Assembly: GCA_905250075.1 (NCBI GenBank)
Contig: CAJNOP010000365.1
Location: 129,135 to 193,134 of the forward strand
From: Rotaria sp. Silwood1
Lineage: Eukaryota > Rotifera > Eurotatoria > Philodinida > Philodinidae
Length of the DNA stretch: 64,000 nucleotides
Direction of reading: 5' to 3'
Part shown: piece after piece, positions 24,539 through 37,173 of the stretch
Layout: each line of letters opens with the position of its first letter
Position numbering within the stretch: the stretch's first letter is position 1
The notes under the pieces: generated by a model
The model's input: the letters and a program-made list of their open reading frames with translations, nothing else
Told to the model about the DNA's origin: nothing
Database searches by the model: none
Program-made: the position numbers and the translations under genes

Positions 24539-27500
24539 ATGAATCATTTTATATCAATCAAATTAATAAACTATCGTGTAACATCTATGAAAGTTTTTAT
24601 AAAATACTTATCAACTATTCAATCTAATTTTGATTTGGGTAATGAAATGAAATCATGTAATGATAAAAAACAATTCAAAAAAGCACTTGAATTATTTGAT
24701 AAACATATGAAAAACAATATTGAAACGTATTCAAGTTTAGTCATTACTCAAGCTTTAAAAGCATGTACTCATATAAAAGATTTTCAACGTGGTTCAGATA
24801 TTCATCATCTTATTTCATCTCGTATTCAACATGATTTTCACATATTGACCTCATTAATTCATTTTTATAGTAAGTATCAAAAGAAAAAAAAATGATGAAT
24901 GAATATAATGAATGCTTTTATTATTCGATTATTTATTTTGTTTTATTTCAAATTTTATGAAAAAATCGTTTTCGAGAAACAAAAAGCATAAAAAGATTTC
25001 TTAAGTATTGCTAAACTTTTCTATTCATATTTATATTAAATCTATATGAATTTATTTATGACATATTAGTATGCATTTCGTTTTCTATTTAAAAAGAAAC
25101 GAACTAATTGAAAATAGTTTTAATTAAACATTGATTATATTGTTTATTTTTCGCAAAGGTTTTGAATGGATTAAAATAATATTATTGATAAAGAGTAATG
25201 TTTTTTTCATCGATTTAACTTCAATGTATAGGTTTTTTGCTCAAAATTAATTTTATATTTGAAATTAACACAGCAAAAACAGAATTCATATCAATCGATT
25301 TCTATATAAGGTGTCTAGTAAGTAATTCTACAAAGAAAAAGTTGAATATCTCCATTACAGCTCGAGCAAGCGAGCTGATTTTTCTTTTACTAAAGATAGA
25401 GGCATGTTAACACTTCACATCCATCAGAGATGTCCATCGCGGCGCTGCCGCTGCCGCGATGGCGGTGGCGGCGCGGCAGCGGCAGGTTTTTTAAAAAGTC
25501 ATCGCGGCAGCGGCACGGTAGCGGCAGGTTTTTAAAAAACCATCGCGACAGTGGCAGGATTTTTTTTGGAGGACATTGGAAAACTGTATGAATTTAATAG
25601 AATTTCAGGATTTACAAATGAAACGCCCTGATATTGAATAAATCTGATGGACTAGTACCCATATCTCTGGTCAAATATAGTCACAGCAGTGAAATTAGAA
25701 ACACTTTTTTGAAAACCGTCGCGGCAGCGGCGCGGTAGCGGCACGTTTATTTTATAATTCATCGCGGCAGCGTTTCTTTTATAAGTCATCGCGGTGCGGC
25801 AGCGTCGCGGCAACATTTTTTTATCAACCGTCGCGGCGCGGCAGCGGTGCGGCAGCGGCAGATTTTCAGCCGCGATGGACATCTCTGAAATCCATACGGA
25901 TGAGATTAGTGAGAACCTATGGTAGGTATATTCTTTTCTTTTCCTATCTGTCAACAAGTAAAATTTTCTTGTTGAAATCAATAGTGATACTTAGCAAAGG
26001 TTCTCACTAAACTTGTCCGTATGGATTTGAAGTGTAAACATGCCTCTATCCTTAATAAAAAAAATGAGCCCGTTCGATCGAGCCATAATAGAAATATTCA
26101 ACTTTTTCTTTGTGAAGTTCGACACACCTAGTTATATATTTCAAGAGTATACCAAACAACTTTTCTTTTATCAAAAGAAAAACATTTTTTCTTACAATGA
26201 TATTCATCTTAGATCCGTTAAATAAATTCATCGAAAACTAAAACTAATTTCATTGTTCAGTTATTTATTCTATTCTATCTTCTGGATTTTTTCATAGTTC
26301 ACAATTTGTTTTTTCACTGAATTTATTTAATGAATCTAATATGAATGACATTGTAAGAAAATTATTTTTTTCAAAAAAACAAAAAAGAAAAATTGTTTGG
26401 TATACTCTTGAAATATATAGAAATCAATTGATACGAATTGTTTTTTTTTGCTATGTTAATTTCAAATATAAAATTAATTTTGAGCAAAAACCTATACATT
26501 AAAATTAAATCGATGAAAAATTTTTTAAACATTGAATTTCAAGAAAATGTTTTCTAACTAGATATCACTTTGAAAGATTTTAGAAACTATTTCAATTATT
26601 AAAATCTTCATAGAAACATTTAAAAAGATAAGAGAAAAGAAAACTTTATTCTTTATCAATAATATTATGTTAATCAATTCAAAATTTTTGCCAAAAATAA
26701 ACAATATAATCAATATTTAATTAAAACTACTTTCAATTAGTTCGTTTTTTTTATATAAAAAACAAAACACATGCTAATATGTCGTAAATAAATTCCTATA
26801 GATTTAATTTAAATATGAAAAGTTTAGCCATACTTAAAAGAAATCTTTTTACGTTTTTAGTTTCTCGAAAACGATTTTTTCATAAAATTTGAAATAAAAC
26901 AAAATAAATAATAGAATAATAAAAGCGTTCATAATATTCAATCGTCATTGTTTTTTTTTGTTCTAAGTTAATATTTCTATTAGTGCAATGTGGTGATGTG
27001 AGAAATGCTGAATTATTATTCAACAAAACGAAAAAAAAAACTTTGTCAATATATGGAGCAATGATGAAAGGTAAGAATAATTATATTGAAACATATATCT
27101 AATTCGACATCATTATATAGGTTATATAAAAAATAATATACCTATGAAAGCAATTGATCTGTTCAATAAAATTGAAAATCCTGATAAAGTTATTATAATA
27201 TTTGTTTTCAATGCTTGTGCTGCATTAGGAACAAGTGAAGCTTTAGATTTAACAAAAAAAACTTTAGAAAAAATGTCAAAATCATTGTATTCAAATTCGT
27301 ATATATTATCTTCTGTATTAGATGCATTAATGAAATGTGGTGATGTTAAATATGCTGAATCAGTATTTAATTCATCAACAAATAAAGATCTATCTATGTA
27401 TGGAGCAATGATGAAAGGTAACTATTGATTTTAATTATAAAATGTATTAAAAGAGCATCTACAAGTTGACCAAAAAAATCAACGTCATAGTCAATATTTC

Positions 27501-30500
27501 AAATTTTAATCCAGATTCAAAAATAATAATATCTAAATTTTAAATGTATTTCAATGTTCTATAATCAATTTAATTAATACTAACTTCTAATTACTGTTAA
27601 GTTATTGTAAAAAAGAAAAACCTAATGAAATAAGATAGAAGATTGATTACTTAAAAAAATGTTATCTAATTAAATAATTATATATAATATACTCTATGAG
27701 CTTTTGTACTTGAATATAAATTATAAATTATAAGTTCAAAATGTTCGAATTTTGACTAAACATTAATTATTAATTTTTTTGAAATTAAATCAATAAAATA
27801 TCAATATTATTTTTATTATTTGCAAACTATTTAAAGGAAAAATTGAAAAAAAAAGTTTATTTTCCGAATGAAACAGGACTAAAAAATCTATTTTTAATAG
27901 AGATTTTGTCAAAAGAAACAAAGCTTGTTTAGTGATGTTTTTTTTATTGGCAAGACATTCTCGATGTATGCATCACAACCTATTATGTTCTAACCTGATA
28001 ATATTGAGAAGGGAAATTGCGAAACATGTCGTTCGGACACGAAGTTAAAGTATCGACATCAAACGGATATCTTTTAATGTGATCTTATCTAGAAAATATT
28101 TCGTTCTCAATATAAATAGACTCTGAAAATGGCAAATTTGAAAGAATTTTGTTTTATGATAACTACTAGATGGTATGCGAGTTTCTCTCAACTACGAAAT
28201 GTGATATGAAGCACGAATCTCGATATTTTGGGGAAACAATATATGATAAAAAAATAAAAACCGATTCTCAGATTAATGTTCATTTGCGTCTTCAGTAAAG
28301 TTGTATACGTCCTACCGAGTTAAAATATTTCTCTCGAGTGTTGTTAATCGAAAATGTTATATCTCCATCAATCAGTTGATCAAACTTAAGATCAAGTTGA
28401 AAAAAAAGCCATGATAAAAATCAATCACTACGAAAACTCTATAAATGCATATATCGACATTACTTTAAAGAACATTTTCAATTGATAGTTTAATTATGTT
28501 CATGATTCATTGTCTATCGTCAGATCTATTCCTAGTTGTTTGATATCGATATAGATACTTGAATCTTAAGTATCAATGACTATTTTCTGAGTTTTAATTA
28601 TTGAGAATCATCGAGTTATAAAATGACAAGTTTCGATGTATATATAAAAAGGAAGTAAAAGAACTATGTGGTATACGAGTGTCGATTCGAATACAAAATA
28701 TGATGCAAAACAAAAATCTCTTGAGTTTTCATAAAAACGATATTTTGTAGAAAATGAAAATTTCATTGTCGAGTTAATAGCAATCATCATTTATAATTAA
28801 ATTGTATACATATCATTCAATATAAGCACTTTTCAAAATATTAAATTGAGATATAAATATCGAAGTTCATCATAACTCATCTGATTAATAATATAGAATA
28901 ACAAAAGATATAAAATTTTTTAAGAGAATTTCTTAACAAAACTATTTATTATTATCTTATGAGCATCTGTATTCATATGTTTCAATTTTAGTATAACAGT
29001 AAAATGTAAATAGTCAAAAAAATTCAATTAATATTCTTCGAAATCATATACTAAATATATTTCTTAATTCTCTCTGATTACTCTTGATTACTCAAAATCA
29101 TAGCAAAAATTACAAGTACATCGATGTTTATGAATGAATTTTTCGAAGTGAATAATTTCTACCAACAATATCAAGAAGTTGAATCAGTTGATTGATAGAA
29201 AGCATAAGTTTTAACATAAAAAACAAAAAACAAAGCGATACTATATCTGAGAAAAATATTACAGTGAAAATCGACTTATTATATAGTCAAAAAATGATTA
29301 TTTTTTTGATATGCCAAACAGTATTTTCTCGATATTCGAGTTTTTGCTTTGTACCACATTTCATATTCGAGCGAAATTCGAATACTATCTAATTATATAC
29401 AGAGAGACACTTATATAATTAGACATCTATTTTTGACTCATTTCTTCTTGATATGATAATCTTTCAAACAAAACAAAAAGTATAAATATATAGAATGAAT
29501 TTCGGCAGAGAATTTTTGTTTATTAAATGAATTATGTTTGATCCTTGTTTGATGAATATTTTTCTCAAACATCATGGTACAGAGCTGAAACTTTTACTAT
29601 AGTTTCTATACTACAGACTTAGCATATCATGAAAATTTCATGCCATTTACATGTATTTGGACTAAGATCGATTTTTTACGAAAATACCTTAAATCAATTA
29701 TATTTTCAAACAATCATAATGATTTCAAAGAAAAATATCAATTTTAATAGATTTTTTTTTTCTTAAATTTAATCATGAAATACCAGTTTTAATCCATTTT
29801 TAGTGATTATTCTTTCAAAAAGAATATTATTTATCTAATGTTCACACTGATTTTTTATATACGTAGCTTATTAAAACATATGATAACTATATCTGTAAAC
29901 GATATAGAATTAAGAAATTATATAATAAAAATAATATTGATATATTATTGATTTAATTTCAAAAATTATTAAATAATGTTTAGTTAAAACTTGAAAATTT
30001 CAAACTTACAAATTGTAAAATTAATATTTTACATTCAACTACAAAAGTTCATAGAATATATTATATATATAATTTTTTTTTAAGTAATTAATCTTCTATA
30101 TTCTAATTTATTGAATAAATAACAAACAAAAAATATTTGACTTATTAAATCATAACCTCATTAAACAATTATATAAGAATATTTTTCTATGTTTTTTGTT
30201 TTTTTTTACAATAACTTAACAGTTATTAGAAGTTAGTATGAATTAAATTGATTATAGAACATTGAAATACATTTTGAAATTTAGATTTTATGATTTTTGA
30301 ATCTAGATCTGGGCTCCGATTCATCCTATAATTCCTATTTTTTTGAAAAATCCTATAATATTTTCTCAAAAAAGTGGAAAAATTCTACGAGACCTGACTT
30401 TTTCCTGAAGGGGAGTACAGGGATCTTCGCGCCGCCCCCCCCCCCCCCCCCCCGCCCCCGGTCATCACTTTTTACGAGAAAACCGGGTCATGTGAATAGC

Positions 30501-33500
30501 TATTTCTGGCAACTAAAGCATATACATTTGAGGTGCGGTTCGGCGTACAATACCTAAATTGTGGTCAATTTTTTACTTTTTTTTTAGCGAAAACAATCGC
30601 ATAATTCAGAAAACGAAATCCTATAATTTCGAAAATATTTAATTGGAAGCCAGATCTAGATTAAAATTTTAAAAATCTAAAATATTAACTATTATGTTGT
30701 TATTCTCATGAATAGTCTCTCAAATAAAATCTTTTTCTTTTTTTTTTTTTTGTTTAGGTTATATAGAAAATAATGATCCTGAAAAAGCAATTGAACTTTT
30801 TAAACAAGTGAAAAATCCTAGTGAAGTTGTTTTCAATCTTTTTTTCAATGCTTGTGCTACATTAGGAACAAGTGAAAGTTTAGATTTAACAAAAAAAACT
30901 TTAGAAAAAATGCCAAAATCATTTTATTCAAATTCGTATATATTATCTTCTGTATTAGATGCATTAATGAAATGTGGCGATATTAAACATGCTGAATCAA
31001 TATTTAATTCATCAACAAATAAAGTATTCTCTATGTATGGGGCAATGATAAAAGGTAATCGTTGATTTTAATTATAAAACGTATTAGATTCAAGAAAAAT
31101 ATTTTTTTTTGTTTTTTTGAAGGTTATACAAAAAATAATTGTCCAGAAAAGGCAATTAATCTTTTTAAACAAATTGAAAATCCAAGTGAAGTAAATTTAA
31201 TTGTTTTTTTTTTAATGCTTGTGCTCAATTAAGAACTCAAGAAGCATTAAATTTAGTAAAAGAAACATTAAAAAAAATGCCAAAATCTTATTATTTAAAC
31301 TCTCGTCTTCTAAATGCTTTATTAGATGCATATATAAAATGTGGTGATAGTTCAAATGGAGAAATTCTTTTTTTAAAAATGAATAAATCTATTGAAAATT
31401 ATGGAAATTTAATGAGTGGATTTAATAAGGAAAATAATCCTGAAAAAACATTAGATTTATTTAATAAAATGAAAAATGATGGTATTCAAGCAAATATTAT
31501 TATTTATCTTTGTCTTATTAAAGCTTTATCAAGAATTGGTGATTATTCTTTATCTATATCAATGATTAAACAAATTCCTGATTCTTTTCTTCATGATAAT
31601 CAAATTAAAACAGCATTAATTGATATGTGGGTATGTTTTGAAAATGTATACTACTATCGAAATTAATTGAATTTCATTATTTCATTTTAATTAGTTTAAT
31701 TTATTTTGTATAAAAGATTCAACATGGAAAATGATGAAATATAAAAGAGATTTATCATGAAAAAGAATAGATACTCTTTCAAAATAAAAACTTCTATAGA
31801 ATATTTAACGTTAAATCTCTTCAATGAATAGATTTGGAAAAAAAATTTTTTTTTTATTATTTTAATAATTCATAGAAAATTTTCTCTTTTTTTGAATATT
31901 ATGTTTAACAAATTTGTAAATAAAAATGAAACCGGAAAAAAAATCGAGAAAGACATTTGTAGAATATATATTTATAATGTATATATGAACTCATCAAATC
32001 AAAAAAATCTTATTAACAAAATGACAATTTATTATTAACTTTCATTTTATATGATTTTTTAATCATTTCATAAAAGTTAAAGTATTCACCGGCAGGGCTC
32101 ATCCGACTGACGAAGGGTGATAATCCTCTAATAATTGAAAGTTTGTCTATCTTTACAGTTAATAACTTTAAAAACAAACACACATAGGAATTTTACAATA
32201 CTTTTTTCTAAAATACAGAATTAAATCATGTTTTTTCTGAATAAACTATAAATAAAAATCAAAAGACTTTTACTTGGCGAATAATTAACGACTGTATAGC
32301 TGTAGACGACATAAAAATATCTGATCTTTAGTATGGAAAACACATTGACATATATTTTATGCGTAAACTGCTTTGTTACTGATCGGTAGCTGTCTTTGGC
32401 GGCAAAATTTGTTAATAGATATCATAGCTTGTCTTCAACGATCTTTTAGTTTTCAAGAAGAAACAAGATACTTCTTCTGATTATGCATAAATTATCACTT
32501 ACTCACAATGTAGTATCCACTTCATCAACGGACAGAGTACGTGTCATCTGAAGGAGAGTCAAAAGCGATGCAAAATAATAAAAAATTTCTGATTAGTCAG
32601 TTAAAAATTTCTCCTTCACGAAATAGTATCAGGTGCACGAATGTAGTCAGTTTTGATAGCTTAAAAGTTTTTTTTTCTGAAAAATGTTTACTCTTTGTAC
32701 TTCCATAAAAGGATGGTTTTCATCAATAGTTGCTAGTTCGAACGTCTTCGACGTCACAAGTATTAATAAACTTATCGGAATTTAGTATTAAGTCAATTTT
32801 CTTCTTCGAAACGTTGTAAAATAAAATCTTTTTATTTTTCTTCTATGAAGCCTTATGGATTGAACATATTGCATGGAACATAGCGAGAAACAATAAAACA
32901 AACTCTACTGTAGAAAACGTGATTCTATCTGTTAATCTTGATTAGTTGGTAACTTCTCTGCACAACCTTTTTCTATTGGTCTACTTTTTCATCATTATAT
33001 CCCAATATGTATATTTTCTGTTTTCATATGTAGTTCCTTTATGCAATATTATTAACAGATCTGTAATGATATACAGAACAAGCAAGTAAAAACCTGTTGT
33101 TATTTTAGATACGTTACATCAGACAAATCTTTTTACAATCTCCCAAACTTTGAGGAGTTGGGATAGCCTCGATTACTGATTCACCAAGATATTTTAAATG
33201 AGTCTACAAAAATCAAATTAATTGTTGTCCAATAAGAATAAAATATTTTTGATGAGTTCATATGTACATTATAAATATATTCTACAAATGTCATTCTCGA
33301 CCTTTTCCGTTTCATTTTATTTACAAATTTATTAAATATAATATTCAAAAAAAGAGAAAATTTTCTATGAATTACCAAAACAACAAAAAATATATTGATA
33401 GCCCATCAAATTCTCTGCAACTCTACATATTAATGTCTGAGATTACATTTGTTCATTGAAAAAAATTGTAACCACACAAAAGATAAATTTGTCGTCAGAT

Positions 33501-36500
33501 TTCTTCGAATTGTATCTTTGGTTCTTTTTCTATTTGTCTTTTTTAAAATTATTTCAACTATATAAACAAGTTTCAGAAAGGAAGTTATATGTTCTGATAG
33601 TGCATGAAATTCTGCATCTTTTGATGTATTATTGAAAAGGCAAAACAACGGACAAAAGTATTTAGTAAGGACTACAGTTACTGCTAAGGAAGAAACGACG
33701 GATTCCAGATTCCGAGATATCTCACAGATATCTTGAAAATCTTATAAATTTCTGAAATTTTCATATTAACAAATTGTATTCTCGAAATTCATATTTAGAC
33801 TCTATAATCCTCACTCTAGTCCTGAAAAATCTTATAGAACTCAGTCTTAGCGCTCCACGGTTTTGTCCCATGACTAGATAAGCTGCATTTAACTATTGAC
33901 GAATATTATTTCCTAGACGAACTGGTTTTTTTTTCTTCCTATGCTTGATCTGTGCAGACGTCAATATTTATCCATAGCGCGTTATTTTCTTATTCAAGAA
34001 TCTCACGAAAGGCACGTGCATGAGAGAAAGAATTCATTAATATGATGATTACAAGCACTAGATACAATTTCAAAATTCGAACGTATTGCTAGAAAAAAAA
34101 ATATTCGATCTGGAAAGCGATTAGTACTCGAAATTACCTGTTCTACGTAGAATTCTTTTTCTTATGCACATGAACTGCGTAGCTCTCAAGATTTCTTCAT
34201 AGTACATGACATTCTTGCTCTAAATACTCATGTATTTCATGCGCATATCCCAAGATAGTGCACTAGGGTTATTAATTTTGATAATTTTAGACACTTAATC
34301 TAATTAGACGTGTATCGAATATATTTTGACATCAAGGCAGTTTATTTTCTTGTTATTATGGGAAAATATCCAAGACAGAGTAACAAAGAACAGCAAAGAA
34401 TAGGATAAGTTAATGAGTAATGCAAGAAACACATCGGACCAAATGAATCTATAGCAACATATTTGTAACCTTTTATTCATTCAGTAATCTTACATTTGAA
34501 TACACTTAACCCAATAAAGTAGTAACACAACCTTCCTGTCTACTTGAAGACAAGAGGCTTTCTATCTATGACTAAGGGTGTCATACTTACTGTTGCTACT
34601 ACTACTTCTACTTATCATGATAATAGTAGATGTTTTTATGGTTGTAAAACTACGCGTTTAGCAACGATACACGTTTAATTTATATATTAGTTAATAATTC
34701 TTGCAAGCTAATTCTCATCATCCATCACCTACTGATAACAACAGTTTGAATATGACATTGCTATGTATGATTACATTGTACTTTTTTTTTTGACATTAAT
34801 TTTGATACGAAAGAAACGAGTTTGAGAGTGAAAGTGAAGTTGGCTCCGATACTCTTATTGCATATAATTGAGATTTATTATGACAAAACTGGACAGGGAA
34901 CAAGAGAAAGAGGTCCGAAAATTCGATTTTTATCTGGACATCCTCTATAGATGACTCTATAAAAAGAATGAAAGAAAAAAATATAGACCATACTATCATA
35001 AAAATTATCATATTACGTTAGAGAATCATACTTAATCTTTATCAGAAATAACTTAGTAATAATTATTTTTACTTAACAATTTTAATTTATTTATTTAAAT
35101 TAACGTTCAATATTTTCACTTATGTTAGCGATTTATTTATTTACTGAACGGATATCAATTTTACTTAGCTAATAAATTGTACCTGTTGATCATTTATATA
35201 AATAGTTTAAAAAAAAAAAATCAATAGTGAAATTAGAATTAATTGTTATAAATTAATAACTTTATTAATACAGTAAATTAAAATATATATGTTAGAAAAA
35301 GAAAATGAATATCTTTCATTTATATGAATATTAAACAATGAATAGATGATGATAATCGATACATTCATCAAATGTTTGAGAAAAATCTTAAATTTCAATT
35401 AAGTTTGTATATGTTTTATAGAAAATATATTATAAATTATTTCGTGATTTATCATCTATTCTATCTGTTAGATTTATAAATATCATAATTACTTTATGTC
35501 ATCTCATTATTTATTTTATTTTCTTATTATTGTTAATTTTTTTCTTTAAACTATCATAATATTTATGCAAAAAATCTATATGGTGAATAGGCGAATAACT
35601 TGTAAAGTATTTTACTGACTTGTCTTTGATATGCTTCCAAAAATTTAGACTCATCTCATTACAAGACGAGACAAAGTGAGAAAATTCGGCAAGTTACAAA
35701 TCTCTTGTACACTCAAACATGCACATTAAAATTAAATACAATTAAGTTTCTAAAATGAATCCTTAATTTGTTATATATTCAATTATTTTTTATTGTACAT
35801 TTTGATTTTCATTTCTCTTTTGTATACTTATTGTCATTCGTATATACGATAAATACAAAAGTCATCTAGAGTACAAAATGTTTCAAGAACATTGTCTAAA
35901 ATTTTTTCATTATGAATTTAAAGAATTAGCTAAATGTTGTAATATCAAATATGATCATAAACTTTACACTTAATATCATAAAAATAACAAAAAAAAAATG
36001 AAGTTTATTTAATTACCAATAGATATTCGAATGAAAAAAAAAATTCTACTGTTGTTCTTCTCATACATTTTTAACCTTTTTTTAAAAGTTAACGTAAATA
36101 TATCACATAATGCGGTACGTTTTTGACAATGTCTCTATATATAGTAGGTTAAAAAATAAAAGACATATAATAATTAAAACAAAAAAAAAATAACAACAAA
36201 GGAAGGATGGAGGGAAGAAAGAATTCAATTGATTCCTGTAGTATTTTTATAATTTTTTGTTTAAAATATGATTTTAGGGTAAAACTGGATATGTTGATAA
36301 AGCAAAAGATATGTTTGAGAAAAATCTTCAACCAGATCAAGCAATGTATAATTCAATGAGTCAGTTTTATTTATTTTTTCTTTGAAATAAATCTTTTTTT
36401 GTAATCTATTAAATTATTTTAGTTCATTGTTATGGTTTAAATGGAAAAGCTACTGAAGCAATTCAACTTTATCATCATATGCCGAAAGATTTTATTGATG

Positions 36501-36767
36501 AAATAACTAATGTTTGTACTTTAAACGCTTGCTCACATTCAGGATTAATTGATGAAGCTCGTTCCATCTTTCAAAGTATTGAAAATAAAACAGAAAATAT
36601 TTATGGTGCAATGGTATATACTAAAAAATTTTCTTTTTGTTTTTTCAAATTTTCATTTTTTCTATTTCTTTAGATTGATTGCTTTAGTCGTGGATCATTT
36701 TTTGAAGAAGCACAAAAATTAATTGATCAATATGAATATTCTCATCCACCTGCCGTATCAATGTATA
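24539..36767 (+). CDS. Plant-like pentatricopeptide repeat (PPR) protein, 3' end missing
   Basis: Eight exons: 24539-24869, 26984-27070, 27121-27417, 30758-31054, 31123-31630, 36278-36359, 36423-36613, 36674-36767. The reading phase is consistent throughout except for one indel in exon 5. The first 30 residues are basic and lack acidic residues (MNHFISIKLINYRVTSMK), like a mitochondrial targeting sequence. The repeats are PPR units of the plant P/L/S kind (for example ALKACTHIKDFQRG, CGDVRNAELLF, YGAMMKGY). Exons 3 and 4 are both 297 bp, start GY and end YGAMxKG, and are near-duplicates of about three PPR units each; exon 5 starts the same way. Plant-type PPR proteins bind organellar RNA base by base; in bdelloids some carry a C-terminal DYW deaminase for C-to-U editing, but that part would lie beyond the gap at 37059. 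Exon 5 has a T10 run (about 31204-31213) where T11 would keep the frame, so a sequencing error or a pseudogene is possible. Introns 1, 3 and 5 are 2-4.6 kb and repeat-filled. Confidence 0.85.
25425..25887. mobile_element. hAT-like MITE with a GC-rich GCGGCAGCG-type core
   Basis: The ends are near-perfect inverted repeats: CAGAGATGTCCATCGCGGC at the left and its reverse complement at 25869-25887. Flanks ACATCCAT (25417-25424) and AAATCCAT (25888-25895) form an 8-bp target duplication with one mismatch, and the uninterrupted site is preserved in the opposite palindrome arm. Both sides of the core contain degenerate tandem units of about 35-40 bp built from CATCGCGGCAGCGGCA plus a poly-T/A spacer, with opposite bias to the AT-rich surroundings. 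No coding capacity. Confidence 0.85.
26136..26414. mobile_element. Small foldback element nested in the right palindrome arm
   Basis: The left end TTTCAAGAGTATACCAAACA reappears reverse-complemented at the right end (TGTTTGGTATACTCTTGAAA), and TATATA borders both sides. The segment is absent from the corresponding position of the left palindrome arm (near 25302), which shows it as a later insertion. Non-coding. Confidence 0.75.
27490..30690. repeat. Second imperfect palindrome, inside PPR intron 3
   Basis: The left arm at about 27490-27850 (for example TGTATTTCAATGTTCTATAA and CTGTTAAGTTATTGTAAAAA) matches the reverse complement of about 29905-30690 (TTATAGAACATTGAAATACA near 30252 and TTTTTACAATAACTTAACAG near 30203). 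The right arm is interrupted by another TIR element at 30301-30662. The interior (27850-29900) holds further degenerate copies of a GGTATACGAGT-type motif near 28170, 28675 and, inverted, 29370. No coding sequence. Confidence 0.75.
30301..30662. mobile_element. TIR element inserted in the second palindrome
   Basis: The ends AATCTAGATCTGGGCTCCGA and, reverse-complemented, AATCTAGATCTGGCTTCCAA are inverted repeats of about 22 bp. The left palindrome arm shows the empty site (CCAGATTC near 27513). The interior has a long C run near 30437-30455 and GC-rich sequence unlike its surroundings. The target duplication is unclear because the ends contain AGATCTAGA repeats. Confidence 0.6.
31859..33388. 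repeat. Third inverted repeat, inside PPR intron 5
   Basis: Arms of about 155 bp (31859-32016 and 33233-33388) are reverse complements with about 10% differences, for example CATAGAAAATTTTCTCTTTT and GACATTTGTAGAATATAT on the left and their complements on the right. About 1.2 kb of non-palindromic sequence lies between them. No coding sequence was recognised there. Confidence 0.7.
33952..34260 (+). repeat. Family H repeat, copy 1
   Basis: Two direct, diverged copies of a module of about 70 bp (TGCAGACGTCAATATTTATC at 33953 and CTCTCAAGATTTCTTCATAG at 34183) are joined by about 150 bp. The same arrangement recurs at 51522-52540, where a foldback element has been inserted between the modules. 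Non-coding; the repeat class is unknown. Confidence 0.55.
34261..36277. other. Remainder of PPR intron 5
   Basis: AT-rich non-coding sequence. No terminal repeats, telomere-like blocks or protein-like frames are visible apart from weak A/T tracts. Confidence 0.35.
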
Positions 36768-37058
36768 GTTAGTATCGGTGAAACATTTTTGATATTTATG
36801 AAGAATTTATTGATTATATGATCTATAATATACAGCGTAGCGCAAAAGTTACACAGTCAAGAAATAATTGAATATTTCTATGTTACAGATCGAGCCAATA
36901 GACTTTTTTTTGTTTTTGTTTTAACTACTCATAAATGATATATACATATTTCATATCGATGAAGATAGGAATTGTGAAAAATCATTTCTATATATTACTA
37001 TGAATTTTCACAAGAAAAAAATTTTAATCATTTTCAATTACTAGAAATTAGTCGTTTA

Positions 37059-37158
37059 NNNNNNNNNNNNNNNNNNNNNNNNNNNNNNNNNNNNNNNNNN
37101 NNNNNNNNNNNNNNNNNNNNNNNNNNNNNNNNNNNNNNNNNNNNNNNNNNNNNNNNNN
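37059..37158. other. Assembly gap of exactly 100 N
   Basis: A run of exactly 100 N, a conventional placeholder for a gap of unknown size. The PPR gene enters it unfinished from the left, while GC content and repeat content change sharply on the right. The join between the two sides therefore depends on scaffolding evidence not visible here. Confidence 0.97.
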
Positions 37159-37173
37159 CCCACACCCACACCC
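37159..37173. repeat. Telomere-like repeat at the edge of the gap
   Basis: The first bases after the gap are CCCACACCCACACCC, the C-rich strand of the bdelloid telomere hexamer TGTGGG. This is the orientation expected for the left end of a chromosome. Only two and a half units are present, so it may also be an interstitial tract. Confidence 0.6.

Larger units (their letters stand above)
24893..26953. repeat. Imperfect 2-kb palindrome filling intron 1 of the PPR gene
   Basis: The left arm (for example AATCGTTTTCGAGAAAC near 24964 and AATGTATAGGTTTTTTGCTC near 25222) reappears reverse-complemented in the right arm near 26857-26873 and 26483-26502. Arm matching continues inward through GATAGAGGCATG near 25396 and its complement near 26039, to a centre near 25950. 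The left arm is interrupted by the hAT-like element 25425-25887, the right arm by a small foldback element at 26136-26414. The palindrome begins about 25 nt after the splice donor and ends about 30 nt before the acceptor. Confidence 0.85.
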
